Source: Sulfurimonas sp. (GTDB lineage: Bacteria; Campylobacterota; Campylobacteria; Campylobacterales; Sulfurimonadaceae). Taken from it: a DNA stretch of 46,312 bases. The stretch is taken from the NCBI GenBank assembly GCA_027063505.1, contig JAMORO010000010.1:1-46312 (forward strand), written 5' to 3'. The notes under the pieces are model-generated. The model had not been told where the DNA came from, did not search any database, and was given only the letters and a program-made list of their open reading frames with translations. Of this stretch, positions 1 to 8,245 are shown one piece after another (within the stretch, counting starts at the first letter, position 1; the number at the start of each line of letters is the position of its first letter). The translations under genes were made by a program, and so were the position numbers.

Positions 1-1
1 C

Positions 2-448
2 AAAGATAGAAACTATGAACTCGGTAAGTGTTTTACAAACAACATCACATACATATCTTTTGAAGATAGCGTTTTAACATGGGAGAGTTGTGCGGATGAG
101 AGCTGTAAGAAAGCACTCAAGCATGGTTATGCTGTTATTAAGCAGCTTGTTCGTGAGATATTTGGCTTTCAAACGAAGATAAAAGGTGTCCCCTGTACAA
201 AAGAGCCCACACCCCAAGCTCAAATAACAGAACCTCATATGACACAGCCCACAATGAATGAAGCGACTCAAAGTACCTCTATGATAGAAGATGCTGAGAT
301 GGGTGGAAACACTAGTTGTGTTACGAACTGTGCCGATCCTGCACCACTAGATCAAACAAATGGAACAGATATAACACAAGAGCCTATGGTACAAAAAGCG
401 ATAGAGATGTTTGAAGCTAGAAAAGTAACTGTTCAGTCAAAAATCTAA
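2..448 (+). CDS. dnaX: C-terminal part of a probable DNA polymerase III gamma/tau subunit (partial)
   Basis: The frame is open from the first bases of the window to a TAA at 446-448, so this is the 3' end of a gene starting upstream. The visible 148 residues hold a compact stretch with an amphipathic segment (ISFEDSVLTWES, VIKQLVREIFG), an acidic Thr/Gln-rich linker, and a terminal segment ending in FEARKVTVQSKI. That ending resembles the C-terminus of Campylobacterota DnaX proteins as I remember them; the ATPase and clamp-loader domains would lie outside the window. The stop overlaps the convergent HTH gene by 4 nt. The identification rests on the tail only, so another large protein with a similar end is possible. 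Confidence 0.6.
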   Translation, partial: KDRNYELGKCFTNNITYISFEDSVLTWESCADESCKKALKHGYAVIKQLVREIFGFQTKIKGVPCTKEPTPQAQITEPHMTQPTMNEATQSTSMIEDAEMGGNTSCVTNCADPAPLDQTNGTDITQEPMVQKAIEMFEARKVTVQSKI

Positions 449-657
449 TCAAAAAATATCTTGTTACAAGAGAGCTCTTCTCTCTCACAGAGTAATAAAA
501 TATCTTCAAAAGGGATAACATTTCTTTTTTTTATAGTTGCAAATCGGGCTTGTGTCATACCGAGTAAAACTGCTACATCTTTATCTAAAATCTTTATCTC
601 TTTTCCTCTCGCCAGATGATCCTTTAAGACCATTATAATTTTTTTAAAATCTCTCAT
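445..657 (-). CDS. Small CI-repressor-type helix-turn-helix protein
   Basis: A 70-residue protein that is essentially one DNA-binding domain. The segment DKDVAVLLGMTQARFATIKK reads as a helix-turn-helix, and the following IPFEDILLLCEREELSCNKIFF is typical of the phage CI repressor N-terminal family, where this stretch packs on the recognition helix. No oligomerisation or peptidase domain follows, so it is a stand-alone regulator or half of a two-protein system. The ATG is preceded by AGGAG about 7 nt upstream. Its last 4 nt overlap the end of the convergent dnaX-like gene. There are no phage genes around it, so it is probably a resident chromosomal regulator; its target is unknown. Confidence 0.82.
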   Translation of the reverse strand: MRDFKKIIMVLKDHLARGKEIKILDKDVAVLLGMTQARFATIKKRNVIPFEDILLLCEREELSCNKIFFD

Positions 658-731
658 ACAAACTCCTAGTATGAAAATATAACTGATTTATTTTTATACC
701 AGTAAAAATATGACAAGGTGCAAAACTTTTA

Positions 732-1142
732 CTACTTTTTCTTTTTCTCTCTGTTGTAGAGTCTCTTTATAACATTTTTTAAATGAATCGAAATTGTAAG
801 AAATTCAAGATAATGTTTTACATGAAAAGGCGCTGCATAATCTTTTTTCTGTGAGATGCGATGAAGATACTCATTTAAATTCTCCATCTCCTCTCTAATC
901 CTTTTACTTAAGCGAGAAGTAACATAAAAGACAATGAAAAAAAGCATAAGAAAAAGAGCCACTAGCTCCAACCAGACAGCATTATAGGCTTCGAGGAGAA
1001 GTGCTTGAGAAGAGGTCTGAGTATTTGATAATAGTAAAAAAAGTGTCTCTAATCGAAAGTATGCAATGACAATAAACAGTATAAATGAGAGACTAAAAGA
1101 GAGCATTACACTCAGTAAAATATCGCTATAAATCTTCTTCAT
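732..1142 (-). CDS. Two-TM membrane protein with HAMP-like cytoplasmic tail, function unknown
   Basis: A 136-residue protein with an N-terminal hydrophobic segment (about residues 8-30), a periplasmic stretch of about 25 residues, a second membrane segment (about 55-75), and a basic, amphipathic cytoplasmic tail ending in a lysine run. The layout of TM, short loop, TM, then a helical linker (SRLSKRIREEMENLNEYLHRI) resembles the sensor front half of a histidine kinase or chemoreceptor, but no kinase, GGDEF or signalling domain follows. I do not recognise a family. It is divergent from the next gene, and a TATACT-like -10 lies upstream on the minus strand. Confidence 0.7.
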   Translation of the reverse strand: MKKIYSDILLSVMLSFSLSFILFIVIAYFRLETLFLLLSNTQTSSQALLLEAYNAVWLELVALFLMLFFIVFYVTSRLSKRIREEMENLNEYLHRISQKKDYAAPFHVKHYLEFLTISIHLKNVIKRLYNREKKKK

Positions 1143-1198
1143 ACTCTTTACCTATTTTAAATTTAGAAATTTTAACATATTTTAAAGTATATCTGATT

Positions 1199-1204
1199 TA
1201 TAAT
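1199..1204 (+). promoter_or_regulatory. -10 box for the 1232-1675 gene
   Basis: A perfect TATAAT about 28 nt before the ATG, after an AT-rich stretch. No convincing -35, as is usual for sigma-70-type promoters in Campylobacterota. Confidence 0.55.
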
Positions 1205-1231
1205 GAGAGTAGATAGATAGAGGAGTGTGTT

Positions 1232-1675
1232 ATGTTTGTATCATCGTACAGTACTTATATCGATACAACTGCAAATAAACGAGTTCAAAACGAAAGAGTT
1301 CAGGGTGAGAAAAAATCTTCCCAATCTTTCCAAAACAAACTACTTGTAACACCTCAAAAAACTCTTCAAGCAGGGAGTGAACTTCCTGTCAACTATATCT
1401 CAAACTACAAGTCTCTAAACATCAAACAGCAGTTACTTCAAGAGCAAGAGAAGTCTCAAAATAGTGACAAAATGAAGTTTACAAAAGTAAGTGCACAAGG
1501 AAATGCAAAAGTTGCTTATGAAGAGAACTCTAAAATGTTCTCCTTTCTTATAAAACCAAAACAGACCCTCTCTCAAACCCCAGACTTAATGAAATCAAAA
1601 GAGTCTTTTTTAAGAGAAACTATGGTTAATACCTATACAGCAAATGACAACTACTATAGGATAACAGCCGCTTAG
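1232..1675 (+). CDS. Uncharacterised 147-residue protein
   Basis: A Lys/Ser/Gln-rich protein with no signal peptide and no membrane segment. It starts MFVSSYSTYIDTTANKRV, has a low-complexity polar middle, and ends with an aromatic motif, NDNYYRITAA. The composition suggests a largely disordered protein with a conserved C-terminal tip. AGGAG sits about 7 nt before the ATG and a TATAAT box precedes it, so expression is well supported. Its stop overlaps the convergent ymdB-like gene by 4 nt. I do not recognise the family. The opening SSYSTYIDT is loosely like proteins of the flagellar hook/rod region, but that is only an impression. Confidence 0.75.
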   Translation: MFVSSYSTYIDTTANKRVQNERVQGEKKSSQSFQNKLLVTPQKTLQAGSELPVNYISNYKSLNIKQQLLQEQEKSQNSDKMKFTKVSAQGNAKVAYEENSKMFSFLIKPKQTLSQTPDLMKSKESFLRETMVNTYTANDNYYRITAA

Positions 1676-2481
1676 TCCTCTAACCAAGCCTCACTTTTCA
1701 TCACTCGTCCATCACAAAACTGTTTTATCTTATATGCTGACTTACAAACGCCATCATCGAGTCTCATAACAGCAACTTGCAGAATTTTTTTACACTTTTT
1801 AGGAATATCAAAATGCCCTTTCATCCCCGTTAAAAAGTTTTTTAACGGTACTTTTTCATCCATACCTATAACATTGTCACGACATCCAGTGAGGCCTATA
1901 TCTGTTAAGTATGCTGTCCCTTTTGCTATCTGAAAATCATCAGTACTTACATGAGTATGCGTCCCTATAATACCACTCACTCTGCCTTGAAGCAGCATCA
2001 TCATACCTCGCTTTTCACTAGTAGCCTCAGCATGAAAATCTATAAATATATTTTTCACACCCTCACTCTCAAGTCTCTCTACCTCTTTAAGTGCACAACG
2101 AAAAGCATTGTCTGCATAGGGCATACCGTAGTGTCCCATCAGATTTAATACAGCTATCTTTTCACCATTTACTTCATATGTTTTACATCCTGTTCCACTC
2201 ACCTCTTGGGGGTAGTTATGAGGACGGAGTATCTCATGTGTATCAAAAAGAGGAATAATATCTTTTTTATCCCATGAGTGATTACCACCACTCATCACAT
2301 CAATGCCATACGAGAAGAGTTCATTACAGTTCTTCATACTCAAACCAAAGCCGTGAGAAGCATTCTCGTAGTTTACGATTATAAAGTCAAGTCCCTCATC
2401 TTCACGAAGTTTTGGAAGATATTTTTGTAACATATCTCGTCCTGGTCGTCCTACTATGTCGCCTATAAATGCTATTTTCAT
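1672..2481 (-). CDS. ymdB: YmdB-type metallophosphoesterase (2',3'-cyclic nucleotide phosphodiesterase family)
   Basis: A 269-residue cytoplasmic enzyme of the TIGR00282/YmdB family, members of which hydrolyse 2',3'-cyclic nucleotides with a dinuclear metal centre. The metal ligands are all visible: D8 in GDIVGRPG, E39 and N40 in NYEN, N67/H68 in GGNHSWD, H150 in DFHAEATSEK, and H175/H177 in GTHTHVST. Length is normal for the family. In Bacillus the homologue influences RNA turnover and biofilm choice and is often near rny; here it stands alone behind its own promoter (TATAAT on the minus strand at 2511-2516). Its 3' end overlaps the neighbouring small gene by 4 nt. Confidence 0.95.
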   Translation of the reverse strand: MKIAFIGDIVGRPGRDMLQKYLPKLREDEGLDFIIVNYENASHGFGLSMKNCNELFSYGIDVMSGGNHSWDKKDIIPLFDTHEILRPHNYPQEVSGTGCKTYEVNGEKIAVLNLMGHYGMPYADNAFRCALKEVERLESEGVKNIFIDFHAEATSEKRGMMMLLQGRVSGIIGTHTHVSTDDFQIAKGTAYLTDIGLTGCRDNVIGMDEKVPLKNFLTGMKGHFDIPKKCKKILQVAVMRLDDGVCKSAYKIKQFCDGRVMKSEAWLED

Positions 2482-2510
2482 ATATTTTCTTATCTAATAA
2501 TTTTAGTGTG

Positions 2511-2516
2511 ATTATA
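2511..2516 (-). promoter_or_regulatory. -10 box for the YmdB-type gene
   Basis: Reads TATAAT on the minus strand about 30 nt before the ATG at 2481. Confidence 0.55.
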
Positions 2517-2559
2517 GCGTTTTCCTAAACTATTCAAAATAGATTACTTTTTTTAATGC

Positions 2560-2565
2560 TATAAT
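2560..2565 (+). promoter_or_regulatory. Extended -10 box for the GH114 lipoprotein gene
   Basis: TGCTATAAT, an extended -10 (TG-N-TATAAT), 29 nt before the ATG. AAAGGA lies shortly before the start codon as a ribosome-binding site. Confidence 0.6.
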
Positions 2566-2594
2566 CAAGACCAATAATTAAAAAAGGATAATAG

Positions 2595-4001
2595 ATGTAT
2601 ATCTATACTGCTCTACTCATTAGCATTACACTCCTATTGAGTAACTGTTCTGATGGCACCTCAGAAGATGAACTCTCATCAGAGCAGGCTATTATGGAGT
2701 ACCCATTACATAGAGATGTTACAACAACTCTTTTTTGGATAGGAGAAGAGGCAAATAGCAGTACAAATGCAAACATTTCAAATCTCGCTAGTGCTTGGGA
2801 TGAGAACTGGACTACTCATTATGGTGGAGTTGATGCACTTAGTAATAGAGTAGATTATAAACCTACAGCCTTTCGACCGAAAGAGAACCCCTTTTACTTT
2901 GCTCTTCCTTTTAATGATTTTGATGCAAATGGCAGTAGAAAAGAGAGTCTTGAAGAGTACATTCCTTGGGCAAAATATCATGACTTAAAAGATGCTAACT
3001 CTATCTGTAAAAATAGATGGATTAAGATAACAAAAGGCTCTCAAACAGTTTATGCACAGTGGGAAGATGTAGGCCCATTTATAGAGGATGATAAAGAGTA
3101 TGTTTTTGGAAAGGCTACAGCAGCTAATGAGATAAATGAGAATGCTGCTCTTGATGTCTCGCCAGCTGTGCATGAGTATCTTGGACTAAATGGTTTAGAG
3201 AAGACATCTTGGCAATTTGTAGACTTTGTAGATGTCCCCGATGGACCATGGTTAGAGACTATCACAGACTCAAATATGGACCTATCTTGGTATAGACCAA
3301 ACTACAAAACTTCTTGGCAGTGGCAACTTAGTGGAGAGATTAACACTGCATATGATGTAACTCTTTATGATATAGATCTCTTCACTACAACTAAAGAGCA
3401 AATAAAATCCCTTCAAGAGAGGGGTAAAAAAGTCATCTGTTACTTTAGTGCAGGTAGTTATGAGGCATGGAGAGAGGATGCAGATGATTTTACAGCAGCT
3501 CTCAAGGGCAAGAAGATGGATGGATGGGATGAGTTATGGCTTGATATCAGTAATGAGAATTTACGACCTATTATGAGTCGACGAATAGCTCTTGCAAAAG
3601 AGAAAGGGTGTGATGGTGTTGAGCCTGATAATGTTGATGGTTACACCAACGATACTGGCTTTAATCTCTCCTATGCACAACAGCTTCAGTACAATATATT
3701 TTTAGCAAAAGAGGCCCATAGTTTAGGCCTTTCTATAGGACTTAAAAATGACCTCTTTCAGATAGATGATCTCATTAAATACTTTGATTTTGCTCTTAAT
3801 GAGCAGTGTCATAAATATAATGAGTGTAGTATGCTCTCTACATTTACAAGAGCAAACAGAGCAGTTTTCAATGCAGAATATAGTGAAAACTATATAGTAG
3901 ATAGAGACTCATTTTGTCAAACAAGCAGAATTGAAAAGTTACAAACCCTTCTCTTGCCACTTGAACTAGATGATAGCTTCCGCTACAGTTGTAGTGAGTA
4001 G
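2595..4001 (+). CDS. Lipoprotein with DPBB-like region and GH114 glycosidase domain
   Basis: A 468-residue exported protein. Residues 1-17 form a signal peptide ending LLSN-C18, a plausible lipobox although Asn at -1 is less usual. Residues about 45-215 look like a double-psi beta-barrel related to RlpA: an Asp in WEDVGPF and the segment ALDVSPAVHEYLGL match the two signature regions. Residues about 235-455 look like a GH114 TIM barrel (endo-alpha-1,4-polygalactosaminidase type), with WQWQLSG, YDIDLF, KKVICYFSAGSYEAWR and CDGVEPDNVDGY; D261 and E343 are candidate acids. GH114 enzymes cleave GalN-rich exopolysaccharides, so this may trim or release an envelope glycan. It stands alone, with the convergent mfd 2 nt beyond its stop. 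Confidence 0.85.
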   Translation: MYIYTALLISITLLLSNCSDGTSEDELSSEQAIMEYPLHRDVTTTLFWIGEEANSSTNANISNLASAWDENWTTHYGGVDALSNRVDYKPTAFRPKENPFYFALPFNDFDANGSRKESLEEYIPWAKYHDLKDANSICKNRWIKITKGSQTVYAQWEDVGPFIEDDKEYVFGKATAANEINENAALDVSPAVHEYLGLNGLEKTSWQFVDFVDVPDGPWLETITDSNMDLSWYRPNYKTSWQWQLSGEINTAYDVTLYDIDLFTTTKEQIKSLQERGKKVICYFSAGSYEAWREDADDFTAALKGKKMDGWDELWLDISNENLRPIMSRRIALAKEKGCDGVEPDNVDGYTNDTGFNLSYAQQLQYNIFLAKEAHSLGLSIGLKNDLFQIDDLIKYFDFALNEQCHKYNECSMLSTFTRANRAVFNAEYSENYIVDRDSFCQTSRIEKLQTLLLPLELDDSFRYSCSE

Positions 4002-4003
4002 AG

Positions 4004-6994
4004 TTATAGAATTTTTGGTTTGTTATTTCTTAGATAAAAGAGTGTCGCTTTGATGATGTCATCATCATCTCTACTCGCAGATTTTATTGTCTCTTTTGAT
4101 TCATTAAAGTAGGTTATAGTGATACTTTGCCCATAGTTACTAATACTTTTAATACTCTTCTCTAGTGAGAGTAATTTAATAACCATCAGCTCAAAAAACT
4201 GTTTTGTTGCAAGATCTAACTCTCCAAAACGATCTATTATCTCTTCTTCTATCTCATAAATCTCTACAGCCGCTTCACACTGGGAGAGTCTACGATAGAT
4301 ATCTAAACGGAGTCTATCCTCTTTGACTACTTCATCACTAATATAGGCAGAGATAGTTAGTTTAATATCGACTTTGGCTCGCTCACTCTCTTTTGTATTG
4401 CTTAACTCTTTTATGGCATCCTCTAACATTCTAAGATAGAGAGAGTACCCAATGTTTTTAATATGCCCACTCTGAGCATCACCTATAAGATTACCACCAC
4501 CACGAATCTCTAAATCATGATGGGCTAAAACACTACCACTCCCTAAAAAGGAGTTTGATTCTAAAGCGAGCAAGCGTTTTTTCGCTTCATCTGTTAACAC
4601 TTCTTTATTTTTTACTATAAAATAGGCAAAGCCCTCAACACTTCCACGGCCAACACGACCTCGAAGTTGATGTAAATCGGCGATTCCAAATCTATCTGCA
4701 CCATCTATTAAAATAGTATTTACCTTAGGCATATGAATACCCGACTCAATAATACTTGTCGCTATCATTAAGTCATACTCACCTGCCTCAAACTTCAGGA
4801 GCTCTTTTTCAGTCTCTACCGCTGATATCTTAGAGTGAAGCATAACAACTCGAAGTTCAGGTAGAAGTGCTTTTAGCTCTCCGAGTTTTATAGGCATATG
4901 GTCAATACTATTATGTACATAAAAGACCTGCCCACCACGACGGAGTTCTCTAAGAATAACCTCTTTTATCAGTTTCTCTTCATACTCTTTTACAAAGGTT
5001 CTTACCCCTTGGCGTTCACTTGGAGGTGTTAAGAGTTGACTCATAGTTTTTATGGAACTGAGTGCTTGATTTAAAGAGCGAGGAATTGGTGTTGCAGACA
5101 TACTCAGAAGATGTACATTATGATATAACTCTTTTATCTTCTCTTTCTGCTTTACTCCAAACTTATGCTCTTCATCAATAATAACTACACCCAGTTTTTT
5201 AAACTCTAAACCAAACAGTGCATGTGTCCCAACAACACAATCTATCTCACCACTAGCAAGCCCTTTTATAATGGCGTTTTTATCTTTAGTAGTTACAAAT
5301 CTATCAAGCTTAGCATAGCGAACTTTAAGCTCACTAAAACGCTCATCTAAAGAGCGCCAGTGCTGTGCTGAGAGTAGTGTGGTTGGCACAATAAACGCTG
5401 ACTGATAACCTGACTTAAATGCAGCAAAAATTGTATTTAAAGCGATCTCTGTCTTACCAAAACCGACATCCCCACTCAGCAGTCTATCCATAATATTTCC
5501 AGTAGACATCTGGTTGAGTATATCTTGGACTGCCTTTGTTTGGTCATCTGTATACTCAAAACCGCTCAGTGCTTGAAACTCTTTTAAATCCTGTTTGGCT
5601 AAATTAATCTTAGGTGCTTTTATAAGTGCTCGAGCGGCGGCTGTATTTACAATCTGCCCTGCTATCTCTAAAAGACGTTTACGAACTTTTGCTTTTAGTT
5701 TTCCAAAGTTCCCTTTTCCGAGTCTATCGAGAACAGGGGTAGAACCTCCACCTGCAATATATCGGTCGATATAATCAAGGTTCTCAACAGGGAGTAAAAT
5801 TTTGTCATCACCCACATACTTAATAACAATAAAATCTTTCACACCTCCGAGTATTTCTGTCTGCTGTATAGCATCAAAGATTCCTACACCATAATCTTCA
5901 TGTACAACATAGTCACCTTTTTTAAGGTCATCTAAGAGAATAGCACTTTTTCTACGACGGCGTTTTTTATCAGGCTTGTTAAGACTGATAACCATCTCAT
6001 CAGGTGTTAAAATATTTAAAATATACCCTGCTGTAAGATGTGTAATGTTAGCTGTATCATAGATACCGGCTTGCTTAATAGTAGCTGCATTTGCCGCAAT
6101 AATAGTTATCTTTTTATCTCGATGAACATTTAAAAGGTGCTCTGCATTTGCGACAACTAACTCTTTAACCTCATCATTTTGAGGAAGAATTTCTAACTCA
6201 AAAGCATCACGAGAGAGAACCGGGTTATTTATACCGTAAGCATCTTTCAAAATAGACTCTAAATTTCGAGAGAGTTGTACATTTTTTCCTACTAAGAAGT
6301 TCTCTGCCATCTCCTCAAGATGCCAAAATCCTAAAGAAGAGACATCTTTTACTAAAGCATCAAATCTACTCTCTTCTACTCTCTTATTTAGGAGGTCAAA
6401 TGCCTCTCCATCAAGCGCATAAAAAGCACTTCTGATTATCACAGCATCTAACTCTTCGCCTAGAGTTCTTTGCGACTCAAGTTCAAACTCTTTAATCTGC
6501 TCTATTTCTGTGTCAAAAAAGGAGATTCTATAGGGGTGTTTTGTAGCGGGAATAAAGATATCTAAAATATCTCCACGATGACTAATCTCTCCCTCAACTT
6601 GAACCATATCTACAAAACTGTACCCCCAACAGAGCATCTGCTCTTTAAACTCTTTTAAGTTCAGTTCTGTACCAAACTCTAAGGTTCTTGAGTCTAATAG
6701 CTCTGCTTTGGGAAGAGGGAAAAGTAGTGTTTTTAGGGGAGAGATTATAAGTGGTTTCTTCTTCGCCTTATGATAGGTGTGTAGAGAGAAGAAGAGCTCA
6801 TGTAACTCCTCCTTATACGAACGAAGATCATCTCCAAAAGTAGCACGAAAATCTGGGAAAAGGATAGTATCACGTTTAAAAAACTGACATACTGCATCTA
6901 ACGACTCAGCCTCTTTTAAATCTTCACAGATCAGAAGTTCTAAAGAGTCCTTTGGTGTAGTTTTAAAATAATTATAGAGTGCTGTTTGTGACAT
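4004..6994 (-). CDS. mfd: Transcription-repair coupling factor Mfd
   Basis: A 996-residue ATP-dependent translocase that removes RNA polymerase stalled at DNA lesions and recruits UvrA. In order: a UvrB-like N-terminal module (about 1-330), a CarD-like RNA-polymerase-interaction domain (about 358-415, KKGDYVVHEDYGVGIF), and RecG-like motor domains with Walker A GDVGFGKTE (508-516), DEEH (607-610), SATPIPRS and the motif VI region QLRGRVGR. A C-terminal autoinhibitory region follows. The protein is shorter than the E. coli one (1148), which is usual for this phylum. Its start lies 23 nt inside the end of the bactofilin gene, so the two are co-transcribed. The same adjacency occurs in Helicobacter. 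Confidence 0.98.
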   Translation of the reverse strand: MSQTALYNYFKTTPKDSLELLICEDLKEAESLDAVCQFFKRDTILFPDFRATFGDDLRSYKEELHELFFSLHTYHKAKKKPLIISPLKTLLFPLPKAELLDSRTLEFGTELNLKEFKEQMLCWGYSFVDMVQVEGEISHRGDILDIFIPATKHPYRISFFDTEIEQIKEFELESQRTLGEELDAVIIRSAFYALDGEAFDLLNKRVEESRFDALVKDVSSLGFWHLEEMAENFLVGKNVQLSRNLESILKDAYGINNPVLSRDAFELEILPQNDEVKELVVANAEHLLNVHRDKKITIIAANAATIKQAGIYDTANITHLTAGYILNILTPDEMVISLNKPDKKRRRRKSAILLDDLKKGDYVVHEDYGVGIFDAIQQTEILGGVKDFIVIKYVGDDKILLPVENLDYIDRYIAGGGSTPVLDRLGKGNFGKLKAKVRKRLLEIAGQIVNTAAARALIKAPKINLAKQDLKEFQALSGFEYTDDQTKAVQDILNQMSTGNIMDRLLSGDVGFGKTEIALNTIFAAFKSGYQSAFIVPTTLLSAQHWRSLDERFSELKVRYAKLDRFVTTKDKNAIIKGLASGEIDCVVGTHALFGLEFKKLGVVIIDEEHKFGVKQKEKIKELYHNVHLLSMSATPIPRSLNQALSSIKTMSQLLTPPSERQGVRTFVKEYEEKLIKEVILRELRRGGQVFYVHNSIDHMPIKLGELKALLPELRVVMLHSKISAVETEKELLKFEAGEYDLMIATSIIESGIHMPKVNTILIDGADRFGIADLHQLRGRVGRGSVEGFAYFIVKNKEVLTDEAKKRLLALESNSFLGSGSVLAHHDLEIRGGGNLIGDAQSGHIKNIGYSLYLRMLEDAIKELSNTKESERAKVDIKLTISAYISDEVVKEDRLRLDIYRRLSQCEAAVEIYEIEEEIIDRFGELDLATKQFFELMVIKLLSLEKSIKSISNYGQSITITYFNESKETIKSASRDDDDIIKATLFYLRNNKPKIL

Positions 6995-7388
6995 TTTCTT
7001 CTTTTTTAGTAGTAGTTGAAGGTCCTGAATTTTTTACAACCGAACTCCCTTCAAATATCCCTTTTGCTTCAATAACTAACTCGTTAGAAGCAATCTCTCC
7101 ATTCACACGACCTTTAGCTTTTATGGCGACACGAGATGCATTGATGCTCCCTTCCATATAGCCTTGTACAACTAAACGTTCAGTAATTACTTTCCCTTTT
7201 ACATGACCATTTTTACCGATATTTACTTCCTTAGAAGATTTGATAGTTCCCTCTAGTTCACCATCAATATAAAGATTACAATTTAACTCTATTTCACCTT
7301 TGATTTTTGCGCCAGCGGTAATGATTGTTGTGTTTGAGTTGGCTTTACTAGCATCAGATGTGCTGTTGCCATTATTAAAGATTGCCAT
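6972..7388 (-). CDS. ccmA: Bactofilin (CcmA-like polymer-forming cytoskeletal protein)
   Basis: A 138-residue bactofilin, a cytoskeletal scaffold that polymerises without nucleotides and positions cell-wall enzymes. The core (about residues 20-118) is a repeating right-handed beta-helix, visible as short strands such as GAKIKGEIELNCNLYIDG, GHVKGKVI and GRVNGEIASNELVIEAKG. The flanks are polar tails. The ATG has AGGAG about 11 nt upstream. Its first 100 nt lie inside the 3' end of the upstream peptidase gene in another frame. In H. pylori CcmA works with the peptidases Csd1/Csd2 in making helical shape, and the same overlap and order are known there; a shape role here is inferred. Confidence 0.95.
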   Translation of the reverse strand: MAIFNNGNSTSDASKANSNTTIITAGAKIKGEIELNCNLYIDGELEGTIKSSKEVNIGKNGHVKGKVITERLVVQGYMEGSINASRVAIKAKGRVNGEIASNELVIEAKGIFEGSSVVKNSGPSTTTKKEENVTNSTL

Positions 7389-8245
7389 GGTACTTTTTTC
7401 TCCTTTTTAAATATCTCGTCATAATTTTGTTGTGTCCACTTTATAAACCAGTAAGGATTTAAGTTTCTATGAATAAACCGAATCTCATAATGAAGATGTG
7501 GCCCATTACTCATACCAGAGTTTCCAGTATAGGCTATGAGTTGCCCTTTTTTTACAAATTGACCGGATTTTACCACAGTTTTCTTTAAATGCCCGTAGTA
7601 TGTTTTAAAGCCATAGGAGTGTTCAAGAATGACTAACCTTCCATAACCACTTTTTTTATGCATACCCGACCACTCAACAATCCCATCTGCGGGAGCATAC
7701 ACTGGTGTTTTCATCTTTGCTCTCATATCTGTACCACGATGAAATTCACGTTTATGGAGTGTTGGATGCATACGATAACCATATTTACTCGTAATTCCAT
7801 GATACTCTATAGGAGATCCATTTGGAATGAGCTGCATAAGAACAGCACGGTGTTGTGAGCCTATCTTCGTAGCGATAACTCTCTCTGCGATTGAGCTCTC
7901 TGCCATAGGTTTTAAACCGATAAGCGTTTCAATCTCTGCAAGTGAATCTGAGAGTTCACCCAACTCTTTTTTCTTCAGATCTAGGGAGTCATTTACAGAC
8001 TGCATACTCTCTTTTAAATCTGAGTTTTTACGTTCCACCTCTTGATAGGCAAGTTCAATACCATGGCGTTTTACTTCAACCTTCTCTACACTCTCTTGAA
8101 GATAGTATATTGTCCCAACAGCAATTACTACTAGGGTTAAAATAAACCCAAGAGCATAAAAAAGAGCTTTCTTTACTAAACGGTGTACACTAAACTGTTT
8201 GACTCCATTATCATCATGAATGGTTACTGTAAAATGATTATTCAT
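7289..8245 (-). CDS. M23 family endopeptidase (Csd1-like, cell-shape peptidase)
   Basis: A 318-residue inner-membrane-anchored murein endopeptidase. A cytoplasmic N-tail leads into a single TM (about 27-49), a periplasmic coiled coil (about 50-110) and a C-terminal LytM/M23 domain. Zinc ligands are intact: H169 and D173 in FHRGTDMRA and H252 in PHLHYEIR, with H219 and H250 as the catalytic histidines. This argues for an active enzyme cutting peptidoglycan cross-links. The last 33 residues are encoded within the start of the bactofilin gene in another frame, and the start overlaps folC by 8 nt. Helicobacter has two such genes (csd1, csd2) here; only one is present in this window. Confidence 0.93.
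   Translation of the reverse strand: MNNHFTVTIHDDNGVKQFSVHRLVKKALFYALGFILTLVVIAVGTIYYLQESVEKVEVKRHGIELAYQEVERKNSDLKESMQSVNDSLDLKKKELGELSDSLAEIETLIGLKPMAESSIAERVIATKIGSQHRAVLMQLIPNGSPIEYHGITSKYGYRMHPTLHKREFHRGTDMRAKMKTPVYAPADGIVEWSGMHKKSGYGRLVILEHSYGFKTYYGHLKKTVVKSGQFVKKGQLIAYTGNSGMSNGPHLHYEIRFIHRNLNPYWFIKWTQQNYDEIFKKEKKVPWQSLIMATAHLMLVKPTQTQQSLPLAQKSKVK

Noticed and set aside
1951..2148. Plus-strand open frame opposite the YmdB-type gene
   Set aside because: Shadow of a well-supported gene, with a composition unlike a real protein.
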